This document shows positions 19,152-29,137 of a stretch of DNA of 64,000 nt, piece by piece (positions within the stretch are counted from its first letter, which is position 1; each line of letters begins with the position of its first letter). This DNA is from JASGDN01 sp049841275 (GTDB lineage: Bacteria; Chloroflexota; Chloroflexia; Thermomicrobiales; UBA6265). The notes below the pieces were generated by a model that saw nothing but the letters and a program-made list of their open reading frames with translations, had not been told where the DNA came from and made no database searches. The DNA lies in contig JASGDN010000045.1 in NCBI GenBank assembly GCA_049841275.1, forward strand, positions 1-64,000. The letters run 5' to 3'. The position numbers were made by a program, and so were the translations under genes.

Positions 19152-19339
19152 GGACGTCTTGCTCGATTCGTGGTGATCGTTGCGATGCGGTCGTGCTCGT
19201 TGCCCGCGGGGCGGGTCGCCGGGGAGGCGATCGGGGGACGACGGCCCTCGCAACGTTCGGGGCTCGGAATGGGGTAGTCGGACGGATGACGGTCGATCGC
19301 GGATGTTGGCATTGGATGCGATCGGGGAGCACACGACAA

Positions 19340-19365
19340 GGCCCGTGCCGTTGCGCCACGGGCCT
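19340..19365. other. Hairpin in the typA/vapBC divergent spacer
   Basis: GGCCCGTG and CCACGGGCC form a stem around an eight-base loop. It sits about 190 bases upstream of typA and 140 bases before the VapB start. It may insulate the two divergent units or form part of the typA leader. Confidence 0.35.
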
Positions 19366-19423
19366 GCCAGCGCTCGCCGCTGTTCTCCTACAGGATAGCA
19401 CATGCGTTTTCTGCCGCTCGGGT

Positions 19424-19496
19424 CTCACGATTCTCATTGACGATGCGTGGTGTGATGCCTGATGATTGATGCGTGATGCAGATAGGGATTCGTGAG
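19424..19496. promoter_or_regulatory. Candidate VapBC-1 operator region
   Basis: CTCACGA at 19424-19430 and TCGTGAG at 19490-19496 are an inverted pair. Between them, GATGCGTG occurs at 19442 and 19468 with a GATGCCTG variant at 19454. Repeated short boxes directly before a ribbon-helix-helix antitoxin are typical of autoregulation, but binding is inferred. Confidence 0.4.
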
Positions 19497-19506
19497 AGGG
19501 AGGAGC

Positions 19507-19782
19507 ATGAGTATTGGCACTCCGTCCAGAACTGTTCCAGCGAAGGCGACGCGCACCACGCTTGCGCTGGGGAATGATGTCCTCATCCTGATTCGTCAGC
19601 GAGCCGAGTTGACGGGACAGACGATGGGTGAGGCAGCCTCCGATCTCATCCGAGAGTCGGTGAATCGCGACAACGATCGAGAGCGGCGTGTCGTGAACGG
19701 GATCCTGTTGCTGCCGGACAGAGACGATCGGGGGACCCTCACCATGGAGACGGTCAACGAGTTGCGGGACGAATGGCCGTGA
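19507..19782 (+). CDS. VapB-like ribbon-helix-helix antitoxin (module 1)
   Basis: A 91-residue antitoxin. The central part has the ribbon-helix-helix layout: strand TRTTLALGNDVLILIRQRAE, then the second helix TMGEAASDLIRESV. The acidic C-terminal part would wrap the toxin. ATG at 19507 has a near-perfect GGGAGGAG site. Its last ten bases overlap the toxin start at 19773, the usual arrangement for coupled translation of an antitoxin-toxin pair. It is a paralogue of the antitoxin at 24983, which shares the RTTL.L.NDVL.LIR core. Confidence 0.8.
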   Translation: MSIGTPSRTVPAKATRTTLALGNDVLILIRQRAELTGQTMGEAASDLIRESVNRDNDRERRVVNGILLLPDRDDRGTLTMETVNELRDEWP

Positions 19783-20210
19783 CCCGCTACCTCCCCGATG
19801 TCAACGTCCTCGTCGCCCTGATCGACGGGAAGCACGTCCATTTCGAGCGAGCGCAGCGCTGGTTCGTTTCTGATCGGGAGTCGGAGTGGATCATCTCACC
19901 GCTGGTGCAGCTTGGTGTCATCCGGGTTGGAAGTAATCCGGGCTCTGGCTCGTCTGCTCGCCCCTGCGATGTCGTGGAGAGTCTGCGGACGGTTCTGGAT
20001 CAGCGACGATGCATCTGCGTTCCCGACGACCTTGACCCGCTTGATCCCGAGTCTCTGGACCACGCGTCGATTCTCACCCATAACCAGGTGACCGATGTCT
20101 ATCTCGTAGCGCTGGCAGCGCGACACGGAGCAGTCCTGGCAACATTCGACCGAAAGATCGTGATGGATGCCGTGTGCTCTCCAAATGCCGGGATCTTCCT
20201 GATTCCTTGA
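19773..20210 (+). CDS. VapC-like PIN-domain toxin ribonuclease (module 1)
   Basis: A 145-residue PIN-domain protein. The acidic metal-binding residues are in place: first Asp in RYLPDVNVLVALID, Glu in HVHFERAQRWF or the following helix, Asp in NQVTDVYLVALAARHGAVLA, and the late Asp in TFDRKI. VapC toxins cleave specific RNAs, often initiator tRNA or rRNA loops, when the antitoxin is degraded. It overlaps the antitoxin gene by ten bases. The closing sequence AGIFLIP is shared with the second toxin (EVFLIP at 25707). Confidence 0.85.
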   Translation: MAVTRYLPDVNVLVALIDGKHVHFERAQRWFVSDRESEWIISPLVQLGVIRVGSNPGSGSSARPCDVVESLRTVLDQRRCICVPDDLDPLDPESLDHASILTHNQVTDVYLVALAARHGAVLATFDRKIVMDAVCSPNAGIFLIP

Positions 20211-20222
20211 GAGCCGCCTCGT

Positions 20223-21344
20223 CTACCCTCGCGCGGGTGTCGCGTTGATTGAGGCGACATCGACTTCGCGGCCCAGTTCTGCCGAGCGGTAGCACGCATC
20301 GACGATCGCCTGTACCGTGAGGGCCTGCTCGAAACGCACCGTTGGCGTCGACCCAGTCCGAATCGCGTTCACGAGGTCCGCGATCTCCGCGACGACGGAC
20401 CCGCCCCAGTCGTCCATTCCGGTCTGGCTCGTCTGGACCGGTGGCAGTTCCGGCGTGATATCCACCGGCACCCCGTCCCGCTCCTCGACCACCCGCAGCG
20501 GTGCGAACTCGATCGCTGCACGGTCTCCCACCAACTCGAAACTGTAGGAGTAGGCCGGTTGATCGTGTGACCAGCCGCCGGTCAGCGAGAGGAAGGTGCC
20601 GTCCGTGAAGCGGATGTGGGCGTTGAACGTGTCCTCCACGTCGAACTCGGCATGCGCTTCCGGTGTCGGCGCGGTGACGGCGCGTTTGTGTGGGTAGAGC
20701 GTCGCCATCGAGCAGGAAACGGTCGTCGGTGTCGGGTTGCCGCGCATCCAGAGCGCGAGGTCGAGGATGTGGACCGCCGTGCTGGCGAGCACGCCGCCAC
20801 CGGAGATGGCCTTGACATAGTGCTTGCCCCACCAGGGGATGTCGGTCGCCATCGTCCAGGCGTGACCCCACACCGGCGCGCCGATGCCTCCCTCGTCCAC
20901 GTACCGTTTCAGGTACTGGGCGGCGGGCAGGAAACGCATGTTGAAGCCGACGGTGAGGAGCTTGTTGTTGCGGATCGCCGCCGCATGCATCGCCTGCGCT
21001 TCGCCGAGATTGAGCGCGGTCGGCTTCTCGCAGATCACGTTCGCCCCGGTGTCGAGCGCGGCGACGGTCATCTCACGATGGGAGACCGGCATCGTGCAGA
21101 TCGAGACGATGTCCAGCGGACCCGCATTCGCCAGCAGGTCCCGATAGTCGGCGAACTGCCCGGATTCTGGCACGCCGTACTGCTCGCCGGTGGCGGCGCG
21201 CCGTTCCGGGTTGAGATCGCAGATCGCGGCAATCTCGATGCCGGGCAGCTTGGTGTAGGCATTGAGGTGGTTGCGGCCTTGCGCGCCGCAGCCCAGGACG
21301 GCGACACGCAAAGGGGCTTCGGCGGCATCGGGTGATGTCGGCAT
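20223..21344 (-). CDS. Gfo/Idh/MocA family oxidoreductase (A)
   Basis: About 373 residues, an NAD(P)-dependent sugar or cyclitol dehydrogenase of the Gfo/Idh/MocA family. Rossmann motif LRVAVLGCGAQGRNHL at the N-terminus; family motif NVICEKPTALNLGEAQAM with the conserved EKP Lys; GGGVLASTAVHILDLALWM contains the conserved His. ATG 21344 is preferred because GGAG lies nine bases before it; an ATG five codons upstream is possible. It is the last gene of a four-gene minus-strand operon, 24 bases behind the M24 gene. The substrate is unknown; a deoxy-sugar or inositol derivative is an inference from the neighbours. Confidence 0.85.
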   Translation of the reverse strand: MPTSPDAAEAPLRVAVLGCGAQGRNHLNAYTKLPGIEIAAICDLNPERRAATGEQYGVPESGQFADYRDLLANAGPLDIVSICTMPVSHREMTVAALDTGANVICEKPTALNLGEAQAMHAAAIRNNKLLTVGFNMRFLPAAQYLKRYVDEGGIGAPVWGHAWTMATDIPWWGKHYVKAISGGGVLASTAVHILDLALWMRGNPTPTTVSCSMATLYPHKRAVTAPTPEAHAEFDVEDTFNAHIRFTDGTFLSLTGGWSHDQPAYSYSFELVGDRAAIEFAPLRVVEERDGVPVDITPELPPVQTSQTGMDDWGGSVVAEIADLVNAIRTGSTPTVRFEQALTVQAIVDACYRSAELGREVDVASINATPARG

Positions 21345-21368
21345 GGAAGGAGTCTCCATCTGGAATGG

Positions 21369-22472
21369 TTAGAGGATTGGGACGATCAGGTCGGAAAGGG
21401 ATTTTGGGAACGAGGTGATGATCTCGCACCCGTCGGCGGTGACGAGGATTTCGTCTTCGATCCGCACGCCGCCGACGCCCTCGACGTAGCAGCCGGGTTC
21501 GACGGTGATGCATTCGCCCTCGCGCAACGGACTGCGATTACACGGCGCGATCAGGCCGAGGGAGTCGCCAGCCAGTCCCAGCGAATGTCCGGTGTTGTGC
21601 CGGAATCCACCTTCCAGTCCGGCGGCACGGACCGGCACGCGGGCGGCCTCGTCCACATCATGTCCGGGAACCCCTGCACGCACGGCGGCGATGCCGGCCG
21701 ACTGCGCCTCCAGTACGAGCGCGAGGAGATCTCGCCCTTCCGGGGACGGTTCGCCAACGGCGAGGGTGCGGGTAAGGTCGCCGAAGTACCCCTGGAAGGT
21801 CGGGCCGATGTCGATCAGCACGAGGTCGCCAGCCTCCAGCACACGCTGGCCGGCGTAGGTGCTTGGCATTGCGGAGCGTGGCCCGCTCTCCACCTTCGTC
21901 TCGAAGATGCGGCCATCCATGCCTTCGCGTCGCATCGCGAGTTCGGCCATCGCTGCGACCTCGATCTCGCGCACGCCGGGGCGGATCGTCTCCCGTGCGG
22001 CGGCCATGCCGGTCTCGACGATGCGTGCGGCCTGCCGGATCAGGGAAAGCTCGCCGGGTTCCTTCACGCGGCGCAAGTGGGATGTGATGCCCGGTTCCAT
22101 GCGTACGTCTCGGCCTTGCGCGATCAGCCAGAGGTGCCTGCCGGCGGAGAGTGCTGGCGTCAGGATCGGTCCGGAGGTGCCTGCCAACGCGTCGACAAGC
22201 AAGGCACTGGCATCCTCGTTCGGGAAGAAGACGCGCACGTCCGTCTCGATCGCTTCGGTCATGGCCTGTGGCGCGTCGTGGGCATTCGTGATGAAGGTTG
22301 CCTGTCCATCGGCGTCGATCAGGAGCGTGCCGCCGGCATCCATGCACCCCATGTAGTAGCGGATGTCCGGCATCGCCTCGCTGAGGAACAGCGTAGCGCC
22401 GCGTTCACGTGTCGCTGCAGCGAGAGCTTCCCTTCGTACGGCGATGATCGGTGGTGAAACTGATGCGGTCAT
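21369..22472 (-). CDS. M24-family metallopeptidase (Xaa-Pro aminopeptidase/creatinase fold)
   Basis: A 367-residue pita-bread-fold enzyme. The five metal ligands are visible: Asp in LVLIDIGPTFQGYFGD (two Asp), His in FRHNTGHSLGLAG, Glu in ECITVEPGCYVEG and Glu in GVRIEDEILVTA. Family members include Xaa-Pro dipeptidases and creatinase-like hydrolases. ATG at 22472 has GGAG nine bases before it. In this operon with two sugar-type oxidoreductases and a TIM-barrel epimerase, the fold may act on a small amide or amino-acid conjugate; that is inference. Confidence 0.85.
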   Translation of the reverse strand: MTASVSPPIIAVRREALAAATRERGATLFLSEAMPDIRYYMGCMDAGGTLLIDADGQATFITNAHDAPQAMTEAIETDVRVFFPNEDASALLVDALAGTSGPILTPALSAGRHLWLIAQGRDVRMEPGITSHLRRVKEPGELSLIRQAARIVETGMAAARETIRPGVREIEVAAMAELAMRREGMDGRIFETKVESGPRSAMPSTYAGQRVLEAGDLVLIDIGPTFQGYFGDLTRTLAVGEPSPEGRDLLALVLEAQSAGIAAVRAGVPGHDVDEAARVPVRAAGLEGGFRHNTGHSLGLAGDSLGLIAPCNRSPLREGECITVEPGCYVEGVGGVRIEDEILVTADGCEIITSFPKSLSDLIVPIL

Positions 22473-22617
22473 GTCTCGAACTCCGTAGAGGGTCAGCTTG
22501 TCTGACCCATCCGGCGAAGTGGTTGCCGGATACTGTGGCCATGCCTGTGCGACTATCGGCCTGATAGATCGGCCGGTGGCTCAGACGAGCTGAGCCGCTA
22601 CGGAGAGTCGCGCCATA

Positions 22618-23682
22618 TCAGGACGTGAGCGGCAGCGTCACCGGCAGCCCCGTCCGCGAGGACTCGTAGATGGCGAGGATAATCTCCAGCGACTTGCGCG
22701 CTTCCTTGCCGGTGACGGCGGGTTCGCGGTCGTCGCGTACGGCCTCCAGGAAGTCCTCGATCTGGGCGATGTGGAATTGCGGGAACCCCTTGATCTCGTC
22801 GTCCTCCTGGAACCATTGCTCGCGCAGTTCTCCCTCGCCGGGGATGCTCCAGAGGTCGTTGACTCCCAGTTCGCCTTCGTTGCGCTCCCACATGCTGACG
22901 GCTGCGCCGGAATCGCCGTGGACCGCAACGCGGAAGCCGAACGCGGGCTGGAAGGTGGAGCTGGCTTGCAGGACGCCGAGCGCGCCGTTCTCGAAGAGGA
23001 TCGTCGCGGTGGCAGTGTCCTCCACATCGATGTAGGCGCTGTGGCGGAGGGTTGCGTACTTGCCGTAGACCTCCACCGCGCGGCCCATGAACCACTGGAA
23101 GTGGTCGATGGAGTGGACGGCCTGGTTCATCAGGATGCCGCCGCCCTCCGTCGCCCACTTGCCGCGCCAGGGATCGAGCGCGAAGTAGTCCGGACCGCGC
23201 CAGAGGCGAACGGTGCATTCGCCGAGGGTGAGGTTGCCGAGCTTGCCGTCGTCGATCGCCTTGCGGATGCGCTGGGCAGCGGGCCAGAACCGGCGCTGGA
23301 AGATGACGCCGAACTTGACGCCGGCCTCGTCGGTCGCCGCGATCATGCGGTCCGCTTCGCCGATGGTGGTAGCGATCGGCTTCTCGCAGAGGACGTGGAC
23401 CCCGGCCTTCGCGGCCTTCACGACGACCAGTTCATGCACTGGATGCGGCGTGCAGCAGAGCACGGCCTCGACCATGCCGCTGGCGAGCAGCTCGTCGAGG
23501 TCGGAGAAGACGTTCGGCACGTTGTACTTTGCAGCCATCTCCTGTGCGCGCTCGACGTCGTGGTCGCAACAGGCGACCCAATCCGCGACCTCCAGGGTGC
23601 TGAGGGCAAGCGCGTGGGTCTGGGCGATCTTGCCGCAGCCAACGAGACCGACGCGAACCTTGCGTGTTGCTTGATCGGACAT
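22618..23682 (-). CDS. Gfo/Idh/MocA family oxidoreductase (B)
   Basis: A 354-residue NAD(P)-dependent oxidoreductase. Motifs: VRVGLVGCGKIAQTHALAL (dinucleotide fold), HVLCEKPIATTIGEADRM (EKP motif), GGGILMNQAVHSIDHFQWFM (catalytic His and substrate region). It is paralogous to genes A, C and D of this window but not closely alike. ATG at 23682 with AAGGAG upstream. Second gene of the operon that starts at 24729; 145 bases separate it from the M24 gene. Confidence 0.87.
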   Translation of the reverse strand: MSDQATRKVRVGLVGCGKIAQTHALALSTLEVADWVACCDHDVERAQEMAAKYNVPNVFSDLDELLASGMVEAVLCCTPHPVHELVVVKAAKAGVHVLCEKPIATTIGEADRMIAATDEAGVKFGVIFQRRFWPAAQRIRKAIDDGKLGNLTLGECTVRLWRGPDYFALDPWRGKWATEGGGILMNQAVHSIDHFQWFMGRAVEVYGKYATLRHSAYIDVEDTATATILFENGALGVLQASSTFQPAFGFRVAVHGDSGAAVSMWERNEGELGVNDLWSIPGEGELREQWFQEDDEIKGFPQFHIAQIEDFLEAVRDDREPAVTGKEARKSLEIILAIYESSRTGLPVTLPLTS

Positions 23683-23714
23683 GATGAGGCTCCTTGCAGG
23701 AGGTGTGCTTGCTT

Positions 23715-23756
23715 GTCGGGGCGATCCTCGCAGCCGCGACCGGTGATCGCCCCTAC
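23715..23756. repeat. Dispersed palindromic repeat, GTAGGGG type (short form)
   Basis: GTCGGGGCGATCCTCG and CGGTGATCGCCCCTAC form imperfect arms. It lies in the 90-base spacer between the epimerase and oxidoreductase B genes of one operon. Confidence 0.55.
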
Positions 23757-23772
23757 GTGGGAAGATGCGACT

Positions 23773-24729
23773 TCAGATCGGAGCGGGAGCGCTCCCCTGA
23801 CCGGGAAGCAGGCAACCCCGCAGGTAGTCGGCGGCCCATTTCACACCAGGTGTACCGGGGCAGAGCGGGTCTTCGTTCTCGATGGCGATGGTTCCCTCGT
23901 AGCCGATGTCGCGAAGGGCGCTGAAGAGGTCCTTCCAGTCCACCGCGCCGAGGCCGGGCAACCGGTAGCGCCACCACGCGCCGGAGAGAATGCCCTCCCG
24001 CGCCAGGATCTCGGGCAGGATCTCGGTGTCCTTGCCATCGATGTGGTAGATGCGGCAGCCGTACTCGCGGACGATGCCGGGAATGTGCGGGATCTGCAGC
24101 CAGACGAGGTGCGACGGATCGAAGCTGAGCCCGAGCGCCTGCGAGGGGACCACCTCGAACATGGCGTCCCAGAGGGCTGGACTGTGAGCGAGATTCCCTT
24201 CGCCACCGCCGCGGCCGGCTGTCTCGAAGGCGATCCGCAGTCCCTTCTGTTCGGCCTCGTCCGCGAGTGGTTCATAAACCTCGCGGAAGATACGGAGGTT
24301 GTCGGCGACATGGTTCGTCGCATGGCCGGGACCGACTCCCGGCAGGCCGTGGAAGTGCATGCCGTATGCCGAGCCGGTGAAGGTAACGATGGTGTCTACG
24401 CCGAGCGCGACGGCGGCATCCATTGCCAGACGGAATTCGGCGATGCGCGCTTCCCGTTTCGCGAGGTCGGCGGTGAGCAGGTTCGTCATCGGGGCGAGTG
24501 CGGAGAGGGCGATCCCGTGAGTGGCAAGCAACTCGGGGATGTCTCCCGGACCGTTGCGGGCGATAGCGGCCAGATCGAGATGCCCGCCATAGGGGGCACC
24601 GGCGATGGGGCGGTAGCCGGACCCGACGTTGACCTCGATGGTGTCGAGACCATTGGCACCGGCCCAGGCGACGAGATCGGTGAACGGCATCGGTTCGACG
24701 CCGACGAGCGATGAGAATCCAATCTTCAT
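23773..24729 (-). CDS. Sugar phosphate isomerase/epimerase (AP-endonuclease-2 TIM barrel)
   Basis: A 318-residue TIM-barrel protein of the xylose-isomerase-like family. Metal-ligand positions are visible as Glu in RIAFETAGRGGGEGN, Asp/His in LGLSFDPSHLVWLQ, His in RIYHIDGKD and Glu in TIAIENEDP. Start motif MKIGFSSLVG. Such proteins isomerise or epimerise keto-sugars and inositols (IolE/IolI-like) and often travel with Gfo/Idh/MocA dehydrogenases, as here. ATG at 24729 opens the operon; no strong ribosome site is visible. The exact sugar is unknown. Confidence 0.85.
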   Translation of the reverse strand: MKIGFSSLVGVEPMPFTDLVAWAGANGLDTIEVNVGSGYRPIAGAPYGGHLDLAAIARNGPGDIPELLATHGIALSALAPMTNLLTADLAKREARIAEFRLAMDAAVALGVDTIVTFTGSAYGMHFHGLPGVGPGHATNHVADNLRIFREVYEPLADEAEQKGLRIAFETAGRGGGEGNLAHSPALWDAMFEVVPSQALGLSFDPSHLVWLQIPHIPGIVREYGCRIYHIDGKDTEILPEILAREGILSGAWWRYRLPGLGAVDWKDLFSALRDIGYEGTIAIENEDPLCPGTPGVKWAADYLRGCLLPGQGSAPAPI

Positions 24730-24954
24730 GATGTAGCCATCGGATTCATTGGCTCCTGTACGGAGCGGGCGGGCGAACACAGACGATGTGGTCCCGGACG
24801 GTGGATGTGCGGTGTGGTCGTGAGGTTGTTCGCGATGTGGCTGCCTATGCGGTTGTTTCTCTGGGGAGGCATTGTCCGGCAGGATCGGAAAAGCGCAACC
24901 CCTTTCGCCGAATTGACTTTTGAGGGATGTATCGGGATGCTTGAGGGGTGAGGT

Positions 24955-24968
24955 GCTCGAACACGAGC
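24955..24968. promoter_or_regulatory. Candidate VapBC-2 operator
   Basis: GCTCG-AACA-CGAGC is an inverted repeat 15 bases before the second antitoxin start. A TTGACT -35-like hexamer stands further upstream at 24913-24918. Autoregulation by the antitoxin is inferred. Confidence 0.35.
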
Positions 24969-24982
24969 GAGGAGGTCAGGCA

Positions 24983-25279
24983 ATGGTTGCGAAGACACGC
25001 GATGATGGCAATGAGACCGGTCGTGGTTCGACGCGCACGACGCTGACGCTTGATAACGATGTGCTGGTGCTGATTCGCCGGCGGGCCGAGGTCACCGGCG
25101 AGAGTATGGGCAAGGTTGCCTCGGATCTGATCCGGGAGAGTCCTGCGGCCGACTACGGCGAAGAGGAGGAACCGATTCCGGGGCAGTATTACAAGGGGAT
25201 TTTGCTCGTGCCAAAGCATGGGGAACGTCGTACGATCACGACGGAGTTCATCCGCGATCTGATGGATGAGTTCCCGTGA
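24983..25279 (+). CDS. VapB-like ribbon-helix-helix antitoxin (module 2)
   Basis: A 98-residue antitoxin, paralogue of module 1: TRTTLTLDNDVLVLIRRRAE strand-helix, then SMGKVASDLIRES. The C-terminal part is acidic (DYGEEEEPIPG) and ends TTEFIRDLMDEFP, matching the METVNELRDEWP end of module 1. ATG at 24983 with a GAGGAGG ribosome site. The stop codon overlaps the toxin GTG by four bases (GTGA). Confidence 0.8.
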   Translation: MVAKTRDDGNETGRGSTRTTLTLDNDVLVLIRRRAEVTGESMGKVASDLIRESPAADYGEEEEPIPGQYYKGILLVPKHGERRTITTEFIRDLMDEFP

Positions 25280-25707
25280 GCCGGTATCTCCTTGATGTGA
25301 ATGTCCTGATCGCGCTGATCGATGTCGATCACGCGATGTTCGAGCGGGCTGGTAGTTGGTTCCATGCAGACCCAGCGCTGGATTGGCTTATCTGTCCAAT
25401 CGTGCAAATGGGCGTGGTGCGAATCATGAGCGGCCCGCGCTACAGTTCGCCGTTGCGGCCGGCCGAGGCGATGGAGAGCCTCCGTAGCGTCACTTGTCTT
25501 GGTGGGTGTCGCTTCGTCGCTGATGATCTCGACGTGCTGGATCGCGTTGCTTTTGACGATCGATCCATGCGAGGGAGCGCCCATATCACCGATACCTATC
25601 TCCTTGCGCTCGCGGCCCATCACGGGGCGGCGCTTGCAACGTTCGATGCGCGGATCGGGACGAATGCCGTGAGATCTTCCGACGCGGAGGTATTCCTGAT
25701 TCCCTGA
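25276..25707 (+). CDS. VapC-like PIN-domain toxin ribonuclease (module 2)
   Basis: A 143-residue PIN-domain toxin starting at GTG 25276 inside the antitoxin stop. Acidic positions: Asp in RYLLDVNVLIALIDVDH, Glu in MFERAGSWFHAD, Asp in AHITDTYLLALAAHHGAALA and Asp in TFDARI. It clearly shares ancestry with the toxin at 19773 (same length, same RYL.DVNVL.ALID start and FLIP end), yet the two are divergent enough that cross-talk is uncertain. Confidence 0.85.
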   Translation: MSRYLLDVNVLIALIDVDHAMFERAGSWFHADPALDWLICPIVQMGVVRIMSGPRYSSPLRPAEAMESLRSVTCLGGCRFVADDLDVLDRVAFDDRSMRGSAHITDTYLLALAAHHGAALATFDARIGTNAVRSSDAEVFLIP

Positions 25708-25732
25708 TGGAGCGGCAAACGCAAACATACGC

Positions 25733-25773
25733 CGATGCCCCGTCTGCGCAGAGGGGGCGCAGACGGGGCATCG
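25733..25773. terminator. Perfect 17-bp bidirectional terminator hairpin
   Basis: 25733-25749 is the exact reverse complement of 25757-25773 (seven-base loop), between the convergent VapC-2 and VOC-family genes. Confidence 0.8.
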
Positions 25774-25809
25774 GGTGGGGGAGAAGAGGAGTTCTGGCCG
25801 GGTGACCGG

Positions 25810-26328
25810 TCAGATGACAGGTGACGTGGTGGTGGGTGCCGCGGCATCGGCGGCGGCTTCGAGGTCGGCGATGACGAGCTTGTGCATCTGGAGCATGGCC
25901 TGCATCGCCGCGCTGGAACGCGCCGGATTCGGATCGACCAGCAACTCGATGAGACGGTTGGGAATCACTTGCCAGGAGAGGCCGAACTTGTCCTTCAGCC
26001 AGCCGCACTGGCTCTCCTCGCCGCCATCGGCGATGAGGCCGTTCCAGAAGTGATCGACTTCCGCCTGGTCCTTGCAATCGATGACGAGTGAGACGGCTTC
26101 GTTGAAGGTGAACATCGGCCCGCCATTCATCGCGGCAAGGACCTGGTCGCGGAGGCGGAACTCCCCGGCGAGGAAGGTTCCCGCCGGAGCTGGGCCACCT
26201 TCCGGCATGCGGGCGGCTTGCAGGAGTTCGCCGTCGCCAAAGACGGAGATGTAGAAATTGATCGCCTCCTCGGCATTGTCGTTGAACCAGAGACTTGGTC
26301 GAGGGGATGGCATCGAGGTATACGGCAT
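25810..26328 (-). CDS. VOC superfamily protein, PhnB/3-demethylubiquinone methyltransferase-like
   Basis: A 172-residue vicinal-oxygen-chelate protein of the PhnB-like group. Motifs: SLWFNDNAEEAINFYISVFG (first beta-alpha unit), MFTFNEAVSLVIDCKDQAEV and HFWNGLIADGGEESQCGWLK, then KFGLSWQVIPNRLIELL, all typical of this group. The members known by structure lack a proven reaction. ATG at 26328 (MPYTSMPSPRPS) with GGAG nine bases upstream. It stands alone between VapBC-2 and proS. Confidence 0.85.
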   Translation of the reverse strand: MPYTSMPSPRPSLWFNDNAEEAINFYISVFGDGELLQAARMPEGGPAPAGTFLAGEFRLRDQVLAAMNGGPMFTFNEAVSLVIDCKDQAEVDHFWNGLIADGGEESQCGWLKDKFGLSWQVIPNRLIELLVDPNPARSSAAMQAMLQMHKLVIADLEAAADAAAPTTTSPVI

Positions 26329-26430
26329 CGGGGTGTCTCCTGAGCGCTGGTTGGCGGTACGTCTGTAATGTGCCTCCATCATGCGTCATTCGCCGATGCA
26401 TCGCTTCTTCTCGCTTGCGATTCGCGTAAC

Positions 26431-26473
26431 CAGAACGCGGCACCCCTCATGAGGGATGCCGCGCGCGTTCCGG
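26431..26473 (-). terminator. Terminator hairpin behind proS
   Basis: An imperfect stem of about 14 bp built on CGCGGCA-CCCT and AGGG-TGCCGCG, 35 bases beyond the proS stop codon. Confidence 0.6.
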
Positions 26474-26506
26474 TTGGGATGATCGCTGAGTGGGAGAAGA
26501 CTACTA

Positions 26507-28228
<1,722 letters not shown>

Positions 28229-28309
28229 GAGGGTTTCCGTTCTCCGTCGTAGGTGGTGAGCGTCAAGTTGCCAGAATGTCCCGAAAACACCGGCAAAACC
28301 GGGGGAAGC

Positions 28310-28861
28310 CTACCCGCGATCCACACGCTTGGCTAGGGTCGGGCCGCCGGTGATGGCGATATCCTCCGCGCGGGCGAGGATGAAGAGCAGCGACGAGAGC
28401 CGGTTCAGGTAGCGCAGGATCTCCGGATTCGGCATCTGTCCGTGCTGGTCGAGATGGACGGCGACGCGCTCCGCTCGCCGTGCGACCGTGCGGGCGACGT
28501 CGAGCGCCGCGCCGGCCACGGTATCACCCGGCACGACGAACTCCCGGGGCAGCGTTACGGTGGCAGCGACGGCGTCCGTCTGCTCCTCCAGCCAGGCGAC
28601 GCGCTCGGCCGGAATCCGCCAGGCATCCGGCCGCGTGGCATCGGTGAAGGCAAGTTCTGCCATGATCGTATAGAGGTCGCGCTGGACAGTCAGGAGCGCC
28701 TCCTGCGTGCGGGATTTCTGCGCGTGGGCACGGCTGAGGCCGATGGTGGAGGTCGTCTCGTCGAGTTCGCCGAGGAGGTCGATGCGGGGATCGTCCTTGC
28801 CGACGCGCTCTCCGAGCAGGTCGGTTTTTCCCTGGTCGCCGCGTGCGGTGTACATCTTCAT
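28310..28861 (-). CDS. Cob(I)alamin adenosyltransferase, PduO/MMAB type
   Basis: A 183-residue ATP:corrinoid adenosyltransferase that makes adenosylcobalamin. The N-terminal ATP site MKMYTARGDQGKTDLLGERV and the family signatures DLLGELDETTSTIGLSRA and VARTVARRAERVAVHL are clear; NPEILRYLNRLSSLLFILAR near the C-terminus is the other hallmark. ATG at 28861 has AGGAG nine bases upstream. No cobalamin riboswitch or other corrinoid gene is visible nearby, so the cell probably uses it for salvage or for B12-dependent mutases encoded elsewhere. Confidence 0.93.
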   Translation of the reverse strand: MKMYTARGDQGKTDLLGERVGKDDPRIDLLGELDETTSTIGLSRAHAQKSRTQEALLTVQRDLYTIMAELAFTDATRPDAWRIPAERVAWLEEQTDAVAATVTLPREFVVPGDTVAGAALDVARTVARRAERVAVHLDQHGQMPNPEILRYLNRLSSLLFILARAEDIAITGGPTLAKRVDRG

Positions 28862-29137
28862 GGGGAAGCTCCTTGGTGGAGAGATGAACGAATACCCTTT
28901 CATTATCGTAGATGCGACACGCATGACCCGTCGCCGTCATCCTCTGCGTCCCATCAGTATCGGCTTGCCACGTGCATTCGGGCCTGCGATTGCCCAGCGG
29001 GATGGGATGCTCGGGGAGCAAGGCTATAGCATGTCGGGACGACGGTCCCTGGGCTGTTGAGGGGAACGGGTGCCGGGTCGCCGGGGCGTATGCCACCACG
29101 CACAGTACGCCGGGTTCGATGGCTCAATTGGGTGCGC

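Noticed and set aside
22771..24714. A 647-residue open frame on the + strand.
   Set aside because: Antisense to oxidoreductase B and the epimerase, both recognised; no domain is visible in the + frame.
19507..25707. An integrated mobile island bounded by the two VapBC modules.
   Set aside because: No integrase, transposase, tRNA target or flanking direct repeats were found; kept only as a question in the findings.
28862..29137. A cobalamin riboswitch before the adenosyltransferase gene.
   Set aside because: I could not find the conserved B12-box sequence or a downstream switch hairpin.
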